Translations under genes and position numbers: made by a program
The notes under the pieces: generated by a model
Told to the model about the DNA's origin: nothing
Databases searched by the model: none
Seen by the model: only the letters and a program-made list of their open reading frames with translations
NCBI RefSeq assembly: GCF_030272615.1
Contig: NC_081415.1
Coordinates: 376,541,392 to 376,605,391 of the forward strand
From: Cryptomeria japonica
Lineage: Eukaryota > Streptophyta > Pinopsida > Cupressales > Cupressaceae
Reading direction: 5' to 3'
DNA: 64,000 nucleotides
In this document: one piece after another, positions 24,251-34,494 of the stretch
How the letters are laid out: each line of letters opens with the position of its first letter
Numbering within the stretch: the first letter of the stretch is position 1

Positions 24251-24460
24251 GGTCAAACTAGAAATTTTGGTGAGAGGTTAGTGTGTATATCTTATGGCTT
24301 TGGTTTGGGTGATAAATTTTAGGATTCTGATGTCGGTGGAAGTTTCAAGGGTTCTATCAAAATTCTTAAGGGCATGCTTGATTTCATTTTTTTTTAAGAA
24401 CACTTCTGTAGCTTCAATTAAAACCATGGAATTCTATTAATTTATATTCGATGCTCAACA

Positions 24461-24700
24461 ATGGCTCTGACTAGGGATGGAGGTATACTATGGATGCCTT
24501 CAAGAATCTAGAATGTTTGGTCAATAGAAACATACTAATGGGATTTTGTGGTATATATACAATGGGAAAAAGGAATCCTACTCTATTGTACATGGAATTA
24601 TATTGTTTGCTTAAGAGAAAAATTTCTTCAGGAATTATCCATGTACAGGCAAATCCTGATTCTCTCCTATTGCACTTTGTATGAAATATGAGTCTTATCT
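24461..24700 (-). other. 3' untranslated segment of B; no clear polypurine tract
   Basis: Between the end of integrase and the LTR there is no open frame with known motifs. The bases directly before the LTR start in element orientation (CTAGTCAGAGCCAT) are not purine-rich, so either the tract has decayed or it lies further away. Confidence 0.4.
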
Positions 24701-25903
24701 TGCATTTTTGAGGATTATATATGGCCCTATCCAGAGAGCCTCAAACTTCCCATGCTTGCCTTTCTCCTGGTTTCCTGCATCCTAGATCAAAACCCAATCA
24801 CCTATCTCAAATTTTCTATTTGTTGTTCTTTTGTCATACAATCTCTTCATTTGATTTTGTAATTTAACATTTTGTTTCTAAGCTTTTGTCCTAATTTCAT
24901 CCAGCTCTATTAATTGCACAAGCCTTTCCTGAAGAGGATCAATGATATCAATCTCTTCCTGTACTATGAATTTGTGAACAAGCAAGAGGTTATCCAAAGG
25001 AAGTATAGTTGTCTTGCCATAAACTAACTCAAATGGAGATCTTCCTGTAGACTTCTTCACTATTATCCTATCTGCCCAGATTGCTAGATTCAATTTAGAA
25101 TCCCAAGCTTTCTTATTTTGTCCTAACATCTTCTTAATGATCTTGAGAATATGTTTATTACTAAACTTAGCCTGTCCATTACCTTGGAGATGATAAGGAG
25201 ATGAACGAGATATATTGATGCCATACTCTTCACAAAAGGTGTTGAATTCTTTAGATCTAAAACACATACCATTGTCTATGATCATTCTTGCAGGGACACC
25301 AAACCTGGTAATAATTTTTTCCATCATGAATTTGATCACCACTTTACTAGTAGCCTGTTTGGTAAGGATTGCTTCCACCCATTTAGTTAGATAATCAGTG
25401 GCTACCAAGATCCATCTATGTCCTCCACAAGATTTATCATATATTTCCCCTATGAAATCCAATCCCCATTGTTGAAATGGTTCTTCAACCTGCATTGGTC
25501 TTAATGGGAGCGCTCCTTAGTACTTCATTTTTCCTGATAACTTTTGGCATGCTTCACACTTTCTAATATACTTATAGGAATCATTAAACACATGTGGCCA
25601 ATAATACCCTGCCCTTAATATCTTGTGAGTTGTAGTCCTAGCAGAAAAATGACCACCACCCACTCCACCATGCATTTCTTGCAAGATCTTGTCTGCCTGA
25701 CATTCATCTAAACACAGTAGAAATATTCCATCTCTATTCTTCCAGTATAAATCACCATTGATTATCACATATTTTGAAGATTGCAATTTCAGGGTTCTTT
25801 TTTGGTTATGAGTCATATCATCTAGACACTTCTGGTGCTTGAGGTAATACATAACATTTTTGTACCTTGTTGTGTTTTCAATGCTAAACCTAGCCTCCTC
25901 CAA
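24700..25903 (-). pseudogene. Integrase of element B
   Basis: The zinc-binding domain is at about 25690-25530 (HGGVGGGHFS ... CEACQKLSG). The catalytic core (25495-24878) starts PFQQWGLDFIGE, with IIDNGMCFRSKEF carrying the second Asp. The catalytic Glu site reads GNGQAKFSN, a Lys in place of Glu. GRSPFELVYG and an IHPL-like region follow. The C-terminal domain (DKRTTNRKFEIGDWVLI, KFEALWIGPYII) is in another frame at about 24840-24710. There is no chromodomain, as expected for Tat-type elements. The E-to-K change and stops make it inactive. Confidence 0.88.
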
Positions 25904-27490
25904 ACTGACTTAATTTATCTGCAACTTCTACCCCTCTGATAAGCTTAGCTAATCCTTGTCCCTTTATGACTTGTGAAATCTTAAGTTCAATATTAAATTC
26001 TTGTATTTGATTAATCCACTTACACCTTTTCCCTGTAAAATCTGTCTGTCTAAATATGTCTTTAACTATTGCATTAGGAACATAGGCTATTACTTCTGCT
26101 CCTACCAAGTATGGCCTAAAATGTTTTACTGCTTTCACTAGGGAATACACTTTCTTTTCATTTATTTCATAGTTCACTTTAGTTGGGCTTAATGATTTAC
26201 TAAAATATGCAATTGGTTGTTCACAATAATCTTTATTCTTTTGTAACAATATTGTTGCTACTATATTACAAGAAGCAAAGGAAAATATTAGAAACAGTTT
26301 GTTGAAATCTGGTGATATCAATACAGGTGCCTCAGTTATTTCCCTCTTGATCACTATAAATACATACGATGCTTCAGCATTCCAGTCTATTTTAGCTCCC
26401 ATTCTCAACATTCTTACTATGGGCTTTACAATATCTGCAAAGTCCAAGATAAATCTTCTAACAAAATTTATATGTCCTAAGAATGACTGAATGGCCTTGA
26501 CAGTTTTTGGGATGGGGACCTCATTAATCACAATTACCCTATCAAGATCAATCTTCACTCCTTCTTTAGATACTATATGTCCCAGAAGCTTTCCTTCTTC
26601 AACACCAAAGTGACATTTTTTCAGGTTAAGAGACATCTTGTATTCCAAGGCCCTTTTGAATATCTTTTCAAAGTGGTTGCAATGGTCTTTGGCATTCTTT
26701 GAATAAGCAGTTAGATCATCTTGATACACTGCCATTATCACATCTATCAATTCTTCAAATGCTACATCCATTTCTCTTTGGAAATTTCTACCTGCATTGG
26801 TCAATCCAAATGGCATCCTTGCATACACATATGTACCCCATGGGGTTGTAAAAGTTGTCTTACATTGTTCAACTACCTTGACTTTTACTTGGTTATACCC
26901 TGAAAATCCATCCATCATGGATATGTTCACAAGCTTGATGTACCCATTCTTCTCTCTGACTGGTACTAGATTTGAGACCCAAGTAGAATACCTACAAGGT
27001 TTGATTATCCCTGTATCTTTCATCTTCATTATCTCCTTCTCATCTTGGGAAACAAGGTAGGATTTACAGGCCTCTATTTCTATCTGAATGGTTTAGCATC
27101 AAGTTTAAATGGTATCTCATGCTAAAACAGATCCTCTCTGTATGCTTTGACATCATCATATGACCATGCAAAGACATGTCTATATTTTCTGAGTAACATT
27201 ATTAATTGTTGTTTCATTTTAAGGGTCAATTTCTTTCTAATGTACACATGCCTTGGAGATTCTTCATTTCCCAAATTAACCTGCTCAACATCATCTTCCT
27301 TAGGTGTAGCTACTTTTGCTTCTATTATGTCTTGTGTATTGAAGGTTGTTTCTAATGCAACCAAACCTTTTGGTATTTTGTTAGATTTCAGCTGTATGAT
27401 TTCTTGTCCAAACAATGTTTCCATTCCATCAGTCTCTTCCACAAAGTCATTAAATTTGATGTCTTGTGCCTGATAATGATAGGTCAACAT
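25890..27490 (-). pseudogene. Reverse transcriptase and RNase H of element B
   Basis: The pre-RT (LLRKYRHVFAWSYDDVKAY) and HEIPFKLDAKPFR lead into RT at 27029 (KPCRYSTWVSNLVPVREKNG). About 40 codons are missing before MMDGFSGYNQV, removing the CVDFR/LP segment. The catalytic box reads AVYQDDLTAYS, keeping both Asp. KCHFGVEEGKLLGHIVSKEG marks the thumb. The gypsy RNase H that follows (26330-25950) has lost its Asp landmarks: FASCN for D-A-S, AYVPNAI for Y-T-D-H, and GLAKLI for A-D-x-L. This could be decay, or the tether role proposed when a second RNase H is present, as here. Confidence 0.88.
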
Positions 27491-27584
27491 CGTCTTGAAA
27501 AAATTTCCAATTATATAGGTTATCAGGAATATAGGGTCTGACTTTTATCTCCACTTCCGATATTCCATTCAGTGTCACATCATT

Positions 27585-27980
27585 TTATTTCAATGCAATA
27601 TTTGATAGGAAATAAGCCATTATGTTCTTTGATTTATCAACCCAATTTATTTGAAAGGCATCAGATAGCTCAATGGTTTCCCACACTGCATTTCTATACT
27701 GTTTCAATCTAAGATTTTTGGAACAATACTTTTCCTTAACTTGAGACACTATCAATTTTGAATCCCCAAATACACTAAGAATCTTAATTCCATGCTTAAC
27801 TGCCAAGTTTAATCTGGTAAGTAGAGCTTCGTACTCAGCAATATTGTTTGTACATTCAAATATCAACTTGAAATAATACTTGAACGTTTCCCCACCTTGT
27901 GAGATAAATAAAATCCCAGCCCCACTTCTTCCTTGCTACATGATCCATCAAAATACATGCACCATACTTGGTCTTGAGTT
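27585..27980 (-). pseudogene. Extra (plant/archaeal-type) RNase H of element B, located before RT
   Basis: The segment reads WCMYFDGSCSKEEVGLGFYL, then after a frame change ECTNNIAEYEALLTRL, VFGDSKLIVSQV and INWVDKSKNIMAYFLSN. These are the FDGS / TNNxAEYEAL / GDS / ADxL signatures of the second RNase H that Tat-branch elements carry. The last Asp is replaced (MAYFLS). It lies directly after retropepsin and upstream of RT, not between the gypsy RNase H and integrase. Confidence 0.85.
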
Positions 27981-28009
27981 TCTTCGATGCAAGATTTAAT
28001 TGGAGTCAA

Positions 28010-28470
28010 ATCTTTTGTCTTTGGCTTTGTTAACTGTACTTTAAAGTTATCAATGTCTGACTGAATGAAACAAATTTGTTCAAAAGGCTCCACATCCTCT
28101 ATGATATATGAGGAGCAAGGCTCTCTCTCAATTCTCACTTCATGTCTATTCACTAGTATGGTTGCATATGATAAATCCAATTGGACATGTCCCCCTATCA
28201 GGTTCAACCATTGTCTGGACAATAACATCCCATAATTAGGAGGGACATCCACCACCATGATGTTTGTTTTGTAGGATGCTTTAGGGCATGCTGCTAACTT
28301 GAACTCTACATATTTCATAACACCCACCACAAGAACAGATTTGTTATCCATAGCATATCACTTGCCAAATGTCATATCCACCCCCATTCCAAGCTCTTTC
28401 ATAACTCCTACAGGCATAACATTTATTGTTTCTCCTGAATCAATCATGCAATTTTTAATCATCTTATTAT
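28010..28470 (-). pseudogene. Retropepsin of element B
   Basis: The frame gives CMIDSGETINVMP (about 28450-28410), with an intact D-S-G catalytic triad, then a TGA, and VVDVPPNYGMLLSRQWL with GGHVQLDLSYA, the conserved fold-closing strand. It runs without a break into the extra RNase H. The enzyme would process the Gag-Pol precursor. Confidence 0.85.
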
Positions 28471-28479
28471 TGATTATTA

Positions 28480-29374
28480 GAGTCAGGTAAACAGGGTCTA
28501 CTTGGGAAGAACTCTTTGTTATTGTTGATCCCAACTATATGGCTAGAGTTGGATGATGTTCACCATTACTGTCTTGACCACCCTACTTGTTTTCTTTCAC
28601 TTTCTCTCCTGAGACATTTGTGATCATCCTTAGAGTCTTTTCTCTATATTCAAGGAACTTCATCATCTCAAGAAATTGTACAGAGACCTTCATCTGTGTC
28701 AAAGAATTGGCAATGTCAAACGATGTGGTAACGGGCATTGGCAAAGAAGTTGTCATATTCTCCCTCTCCCCCTTTTGCAGTTTTGTTATTTGAGCTTCCT
28801 TCTCTTTGGTTTTACTTGAATCCGTGTCTTGGATATTATTCATTTTATTTATTGGTTTAGATATTTTGTTTGTTTCTTTTATGAACATTCTAGAGGGTTT
28901 TCCCTGCTCATGGTTTATGGTTTTGTTTCTGAGAGCATAGGTTCTTTTGGCTTGTTCAATTGCAGCTGTCATGATTCTTTATCTTTCTTCTTCAGTAGGA
29001 ACCCTGAGTTTGATTTCATCTTCATCATCCAAGAATATTTGTTGCACACAACACTGCTGACTAATCCATTTGGAAGCTATATCATTGTCTCCATCCCCTT
29101 CAGATGAATCATATTATTCAAACGATAGAAGATTTATGGTGTGATCATCTGTATACCCTTCATAATCTTCTTTTTCCTATAACTTCTTTGCTGCCACACA
29201 TTGGTAAGGGGAATGTGGCATGTCATAAGCAAAACACCACATATCATCTTTTGTCACTTGATTCACAGTTCTCTTCAAGGGATCTGTTGGTTGTGTGTTG
29301 TCCTTTTGGTTATTTCTACTAGTTTTTCATCTTTCCATGTAGTGTTGTAGGGAATATCATGTAATCTAGGTCTA
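28480..29374 (-). pseudogene. Gag C-terminus / linker of element B
   Basis: This is a decayed stretch between capsid and protease. One frame reads WCFAYDMPHSPYQC at about 29225-29180, a nucleocapsid-type C-x2-C-x3-H-x4-C finger in which the second Cys is Tyr. The open segment 28972-28583 is a basic, Lys/Thr-rich linker with no known domain. Confidence 0.55.
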
Positions 29375-30922
29375 TCATGACAAAATAATTGTTGTTTTTT
29401 CTATTTTTTTCACCCTCACAGACAAATCCTTCAAAACATTTAACACTTTATCCAATTTATCTTCGTCCTTGATTTGCTTAGGTGCCTTTGGGTTAAATAG
29501 TTTTGCATAATCCCTTTTTCCAATTCTCCCAGTGGCTTTCCTATTGTTTTCTATGGTTATGGCAGCCTTCCTGACATCTTGGAGAGTTGCAGGGCTTCTG
29601 GTTCTGAGTTCATAATTTGTCTTGCTATCAAAAGCATTTATGTAGTACATGACACTCACTTCAGGGACTAGTTTTATCCTGTTAGGGATTTTGTTCAGAA
29701 CTTTGTTGAATCTCTTATTCAAGTCAACCACTGTTTCATTAGCTTCTTTTTTTATACTTATGATTTCATGGAGCGCAAACTCAAGGCTATTATGATCTCC
29801 ATATTGTTCAAGGAAGAGTCTTTTAAATTCTACAAGGCTACTTATTGAGGCATTAGGCAACGTTCTGAACCAGTCTCTTGCATCCTCTATCAAAGATTGC
29901 ATGAATAATTTCATCTTGACATCCTCATACGGCAGGCATAAGTCTTCCATAACTGTATCAAAGGCTTTGCAGTGTGCCTCTCCCGTGATTGCATTGCTCC
30001 CAATGAACTTTGGTATTGCAGTTCGGACCTCATTTGGAATGGGATGAGGATACACCATCATTCCCAAAAAGTCAAATTGTCTGATACGTTTTGTATTCAT
30101 CAATCCATATCCTCCCTGGAATAAATTTCCATATTTCTGACTCATATTATTATAAGGGGGGAAATGATTTTGGGGCTAGAACTGATTTTGATATGCAAAG
30201 TTATTAAAATGATTGTACTGATGTTCGGGAGGTATATTGGTGTATGCAAACTTGTTATTTCCATGATCATATAAGGGATTTCCAAATATCTTATAGGTAT
30301 TATCCTTTGCATTGGTCTCATCTTTATGACTTCTCCCTTTGTTTGATCCTCAGGTTGCATGTTCACATCTCTCTTTGTACTTATTCAGGTCATGATCAAT
30401 ATCATTTTCATTGACGTTAATGCCCAGCCTAGCACATAATTCTATACACTCCCATGTTCTTCTAGTATGTTTCATTTGAGTACCTACATCCAACATTTGT
30501 TTCATCAAATTTGCCAAATGGTCTAGTGCATCCATCCTACTTGAGCCTGAGGAACTTGATGTATTTGCTCTTGAATTTGGGAGGTGATTTTCAAAACCAG
30601 GAGGGAATTTTCCTTTTCATGCTTTATCTGCAGCTGCCAAGTCCTTATTTCTTAAGCATGAAGGAATTGTATGGTTTTGTTTATTCCAAGATTACTATGA
30701 GTAATACTGATTATATCTCTCATTCATATGTTCCATTGGATTGTCTGTTAATTCTTTCTTTGGATTGTTCTTATTTCTTTTCTGGTCAAAGTTTAATTCC
30801 ACTATAGGATGGCCTTGTGTTAGTGACCTTCTCTCATACATAAAACTTATTTTCTTTACTTTAGAGTTGCCACCTCTCTTTAGAGAGGAAATTTGTTTTT
30901 TTATATGAGTTCTTTCCCACAA
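29375..30922 (-). pseudogene. gag: Gag of element B
   Basis: The N-terminal pieces (30922-30695 and 30535-30142) are open but broken by stops. The capsid domain at 30145-29375 is uninterrupted for 256 codons: PKFIGSNAITGEAH, KLFMQSLIEDARDWFRTLP, FKRLFLEQYGD, TVVDLNKRFNKVLNKIP and LRTRSPATLQDVRKAA, all standard for plant gypsy capsids. It ends at a TAA at 29375. This is the best-preserved coding piece of element B. Confidence 0.88.
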
Positions 30923-30946
30923 CAGAGTCCTTTTAGATGAATGTTC

Positions 30947-30964
30947 TCCCCAACAGAGTCGCCA
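30947..30964 (-). other. Primer-binding site of element B
   Basis: The minus strand reads TGGCGACTCTGTTGGGGA, three bases inside the right LTR. I associate this 18-mer type (TGGCGACTC...GGGGA) with the tRNA-Arg primer of Ogre/Tat elements. A partial second copy of the block is visible just 3' of it (30914-30928). Confidence 0.75.
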
Positions 30965-31779
30965 ATCTATTGGATGTCAAATCAACAAATTGGATAGGTT
31001 CTAAGGAAATGCCAACTCCTACGATCAAACCCTCCAATTTGACTTGGCCCACTTATAGAGTGAACCTATTTGGTTACTAACTCCCTCACTTTAGGCTCTG
31101 CAAGACCTAGGCGGGTATACCTATTCACTAGCGGCTTTCGATGACTAATTCTTTTTATAGCAGATTGAGTATATTGATCTAAATTTTTCTCTATCTCAAA
31201 ATGGCATAGGTTCCTAGGATAGGTGGCTTTTAGATGAGTTCAAGATTGTTGTTGTGAAAGCTATTCAATATTTGTACTTGAAATTTATATGTATGTATAC
31301 TATTGCTAATTGGTTTTATGTGTCCTACTCAAATAGTCTTATTGCTTTAAGGTAAAGGTAATTAATATGGTAAAGATTGTGATTTGTAAATGACCAGTGT
31401 CTTCTCTGTTATTTGGACTACAAAATATTATATTCTTCTAGGACTAAATGTATGATTTATGAGATAATTCTCAAACTTACCCCTTTGGTAAATCTGTCAA
31501 TTACTATCTCTTAAAAGAGATTTGTCAAATGTTTATGTTATAGACAGCCTGGATGAATTTAACCCTAACCTTAAGCAACCATTCAAGAAAGAGCTACAAG
31601 GAACAATGACAATTCACTAGTAGATCTTTTGATTCAGATTTATAACATAAGAATATAAACTTCACTGCAAGAATACGAGTAACCTTATCTTCTTAGAGAT
31701 AATATCACAAACAATTGCCTATAGAAAATGAAATAACTCACAGCACATATGCGAAGGAAAATAACTGATTGTATTAAAG

Positions 31780-34494
31780 GTCCAAAATAGTACGAAGATT
31801 CATGTCTCTCCATACTAATACTAGATTGTGTTTGTTTAACAAAGTGAAAGATAAACAAATTAAGCATTCCAAGGTGATTTATGTAATTATCACTCTTGTA
31901 ACATCTGGTGGCAATGCTCCTCGTCTTCAACTCTGTTTCTAGTGAAAATAAATCGAACATTGCCCGATTTATGCATGGCGCCATGTCTTCATCTCAGTTT
32001 ATTTCAGCAATAGCTTTTCCCTTAACATGGGCAAACTCATTTTGCCACTATTCTAATGACATCATCTCTCCTTCCTTGCAGATTATTGGCACTTTTGCAA
32101 TGCCATCTTCATCCAATGCTTGGAGATCTTTATTAAGTGCATCTGCATATCTATCATGTTTTTATAAATATATATCTCCTTGAGCGTTCTCTTCTCATGA
32201 CATGGCCTCGTGATTGTTCATTACATCCTACAACCTTTTCTTCAACCTTTCATGCTCCTTCAAGGATTTAATAATCCCTTCATAGGCCTTTTAATACTAG
32301 TTTGTGTATACCATCATAGCTTTAAACCTATGTTCAACAATGTCATTAGCAAGTTTAATAATTCTCACATTAGCATTATCTACTTGTTTTGCAAGCTTTC
32401 CACTTTTTGTTCCCCAATAAATGGCATTTGTTAAAGCATTTATAACCTTTCAGTCAGTCTGGAGCATCGTATCCAATTCATCATTCTCAATAACAGGAGC
32501 CTATTGTATAAATTGTTCTTGTAACTTCTAGATTTCTTCAGTGGCCTTCTCATACAAACCCTTGTAAGTGTTATTTTCTCTGACCAAGAACTCTGTATGA
32601 TCTTGGTTCAACTTTGCTACATCCAAGTTCAATCTGGCTGTGATCCTAGGATCAGTCTTTCCAACTTGTTGGATCATCAAATGGCCAAAAGCTTGATCTA
32701 TGTCAACAAGTATAGGTCTCTTTTCCTTTGGATACAAGGCCCACAACATGAGAGCCATTTGATCCGAGTCATACCTCGAACCCAAAAAGATTTTGTCAAC
32801 TTCATCAGGCATGATTTTCCTATTTGGATCATGTTTTCTGAGAAAGCTATCAAATAATAATGTGGATCTCATGTACCATCCAAAATAAATCAACACACTG
32901 ACATCCTTGAGTAATTGTCTCCCCTTTTCAGGTGTCATCTCCCTCATGGCCAGATCTACCTCTTATTACAATTTTTGGATCTTTTCTTCTTCTGTTTTTC
33001 CCTTCATAACATCCCTAATTTGCATTCCTTTGTGTTGGCACAAAAATATATTGAATTCCTTAGAAGAAATAAAATCATTATCAGTAATAAAATCCTCATG
33101 TTCTAATAGTCTTATATCTCCAATCTCATGGACATTGTATTGTCCTGTTATCAAACTCAATTGCACATCAATTTCAAAACCAGGCGGGTAATCTTCCCTA
33201 GGTGAATCAATTGCAATAAAATCCAAGGTGGATTGGGGAGGAATTTGAATCAATGGCTCTGTATCCCTAATATGATGCATTCTGTCTCTGAAAAACACAT
33301 GGAGGGACACCTTCTAAGATTTCAAGTTCATGCTCCATGAGCTTGTTCACTTTATCCAAGGAGTCATCTATACCATGTAGGACATCATCATTAATTTTTC
33401 CTCTGTTTAGTTTCCATACATAGGCCTTTGTGACCTTATCATGCTGTGTCATCTTAGCAATGGTTGTCTCTCTATCCAAATTTCTTATAAAGTCATCTGG
33501 CATGAATGCCTCATGATCACCTACTCATAGCTTCTGTGATGCCTTTGCTTCTCTTATGTAACCCTCAGGGTCAAAGTTTGGTCTAGGCTCACCGTCCACC
33601 ATTTTATAATAGTTTAATTTATTCTGCAGCAATCCATAAATCTTAGAGCTCTTAACAATAAAATTTAAGAACCCTAGCAACCCAGGCACAATGGACTGTT
33701 TTCCAAGATTTGTTAACTATTGGGCACTTGCCATTGACAACTGTTTGATAATCTTGAGGCATGCCACTCTATTAGGCACTGTGACAGGCAATAGATAGGG
33801 TTTTCCTTCAAACCCATATAATCTTATTTGAGTGTAATCTAGAAAGCAATACCAGTCTCCCCAATTGTGCTCAACTGAGGTGTCTTCACCATACTTCTTT
33901 GGTCTCAAAAATCTCTGAATTTCAGGAGACAAGACATGGTTGCATGGATATCCTAACAATTTGTACAATGTCTTAACAAAAAACTCCTCAAAATGCTGGT
34001 ACTGGTTATTATTGTATCTCTGGTCCCATGAAGATATCCACAGTTGCACAAGTTTTCTCATCCCAGCCTTATCATATGCCCTCATGCATAACTCATCTGG
34101 CCACAACCCTTTGTCCTGTCCAACATACAACAACATATGCATAAGAATAGAATAATACTTGAAATGTACATTAATCACATCTTCTATCAGTTTCTCTAAA
34201 CCATGATTAATGACATCATCAAGAAAAGTAGCAAAAATCAAATGACCTGAGATCCTTAGACTACAAGTCTGCACAAATAACCATGGCCACTATATCCATC
34301 ATAGGATGAGCCTCTATTCCCAGAACCTGAGCAACATAATAGTATGTATATCTAAAGGATGGAAAGAATAAACATCATAATGAACTTTTTCTTCTTTGCC
34401 CAATGGCACTATCAACCTTGCAACTTTAGGCCTATGGATGGGAAGTCTCCATCTCTTATAGATGTCTTCTATGTTGAAATATTCTTGTCCCAAC
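31780..34494 (-). pseudogene. LTR-borne ORF of B, right copy (N-terminus deleted)
   Basis: This is the same protein as at 19970-23154, starting part-way (FNIEDIYKRW) because the 1.3-kb deletion and insertion C removed the first 140 or so residues. It keeps the landmarks HNWGDWYCF...IRLYGFEGKPYLLP (33875-33770), KIMPDEVDKIFLGS, and FLVRENNTYKGLYEK in a frame undamaged here (32600-32530). It retains the GGGAAAAGC sequence at 32010 where the left copy has lost a base, showing that the ancestor had one continuous frame. Stops differ between the copies, so decay came after insertion. Confidence 0.75.

Larger units (their letters stand above)
19049..24460 (-). repeat. 3' LTR of element B (left copy, 5.4 kb)
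   Basis: In element orientation it begins TGTTGAGCAT (complement of 24451-24460) and ends GATCCAACA (complement from 19057 to 19049). At 5412 bp it is unusually long. It holds a region of ATCGATGAAA-like motifs near its 5' side, then an ORF of about 1,060 codons (23154-19970), a TATA-like element (about 19945) and a U5 with the motif CCTAGGTCTTGCAGAGCC (19191-19174). The TATA lies downstream of the ORF, which places the ORF in U3. Confidence 0.9.
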
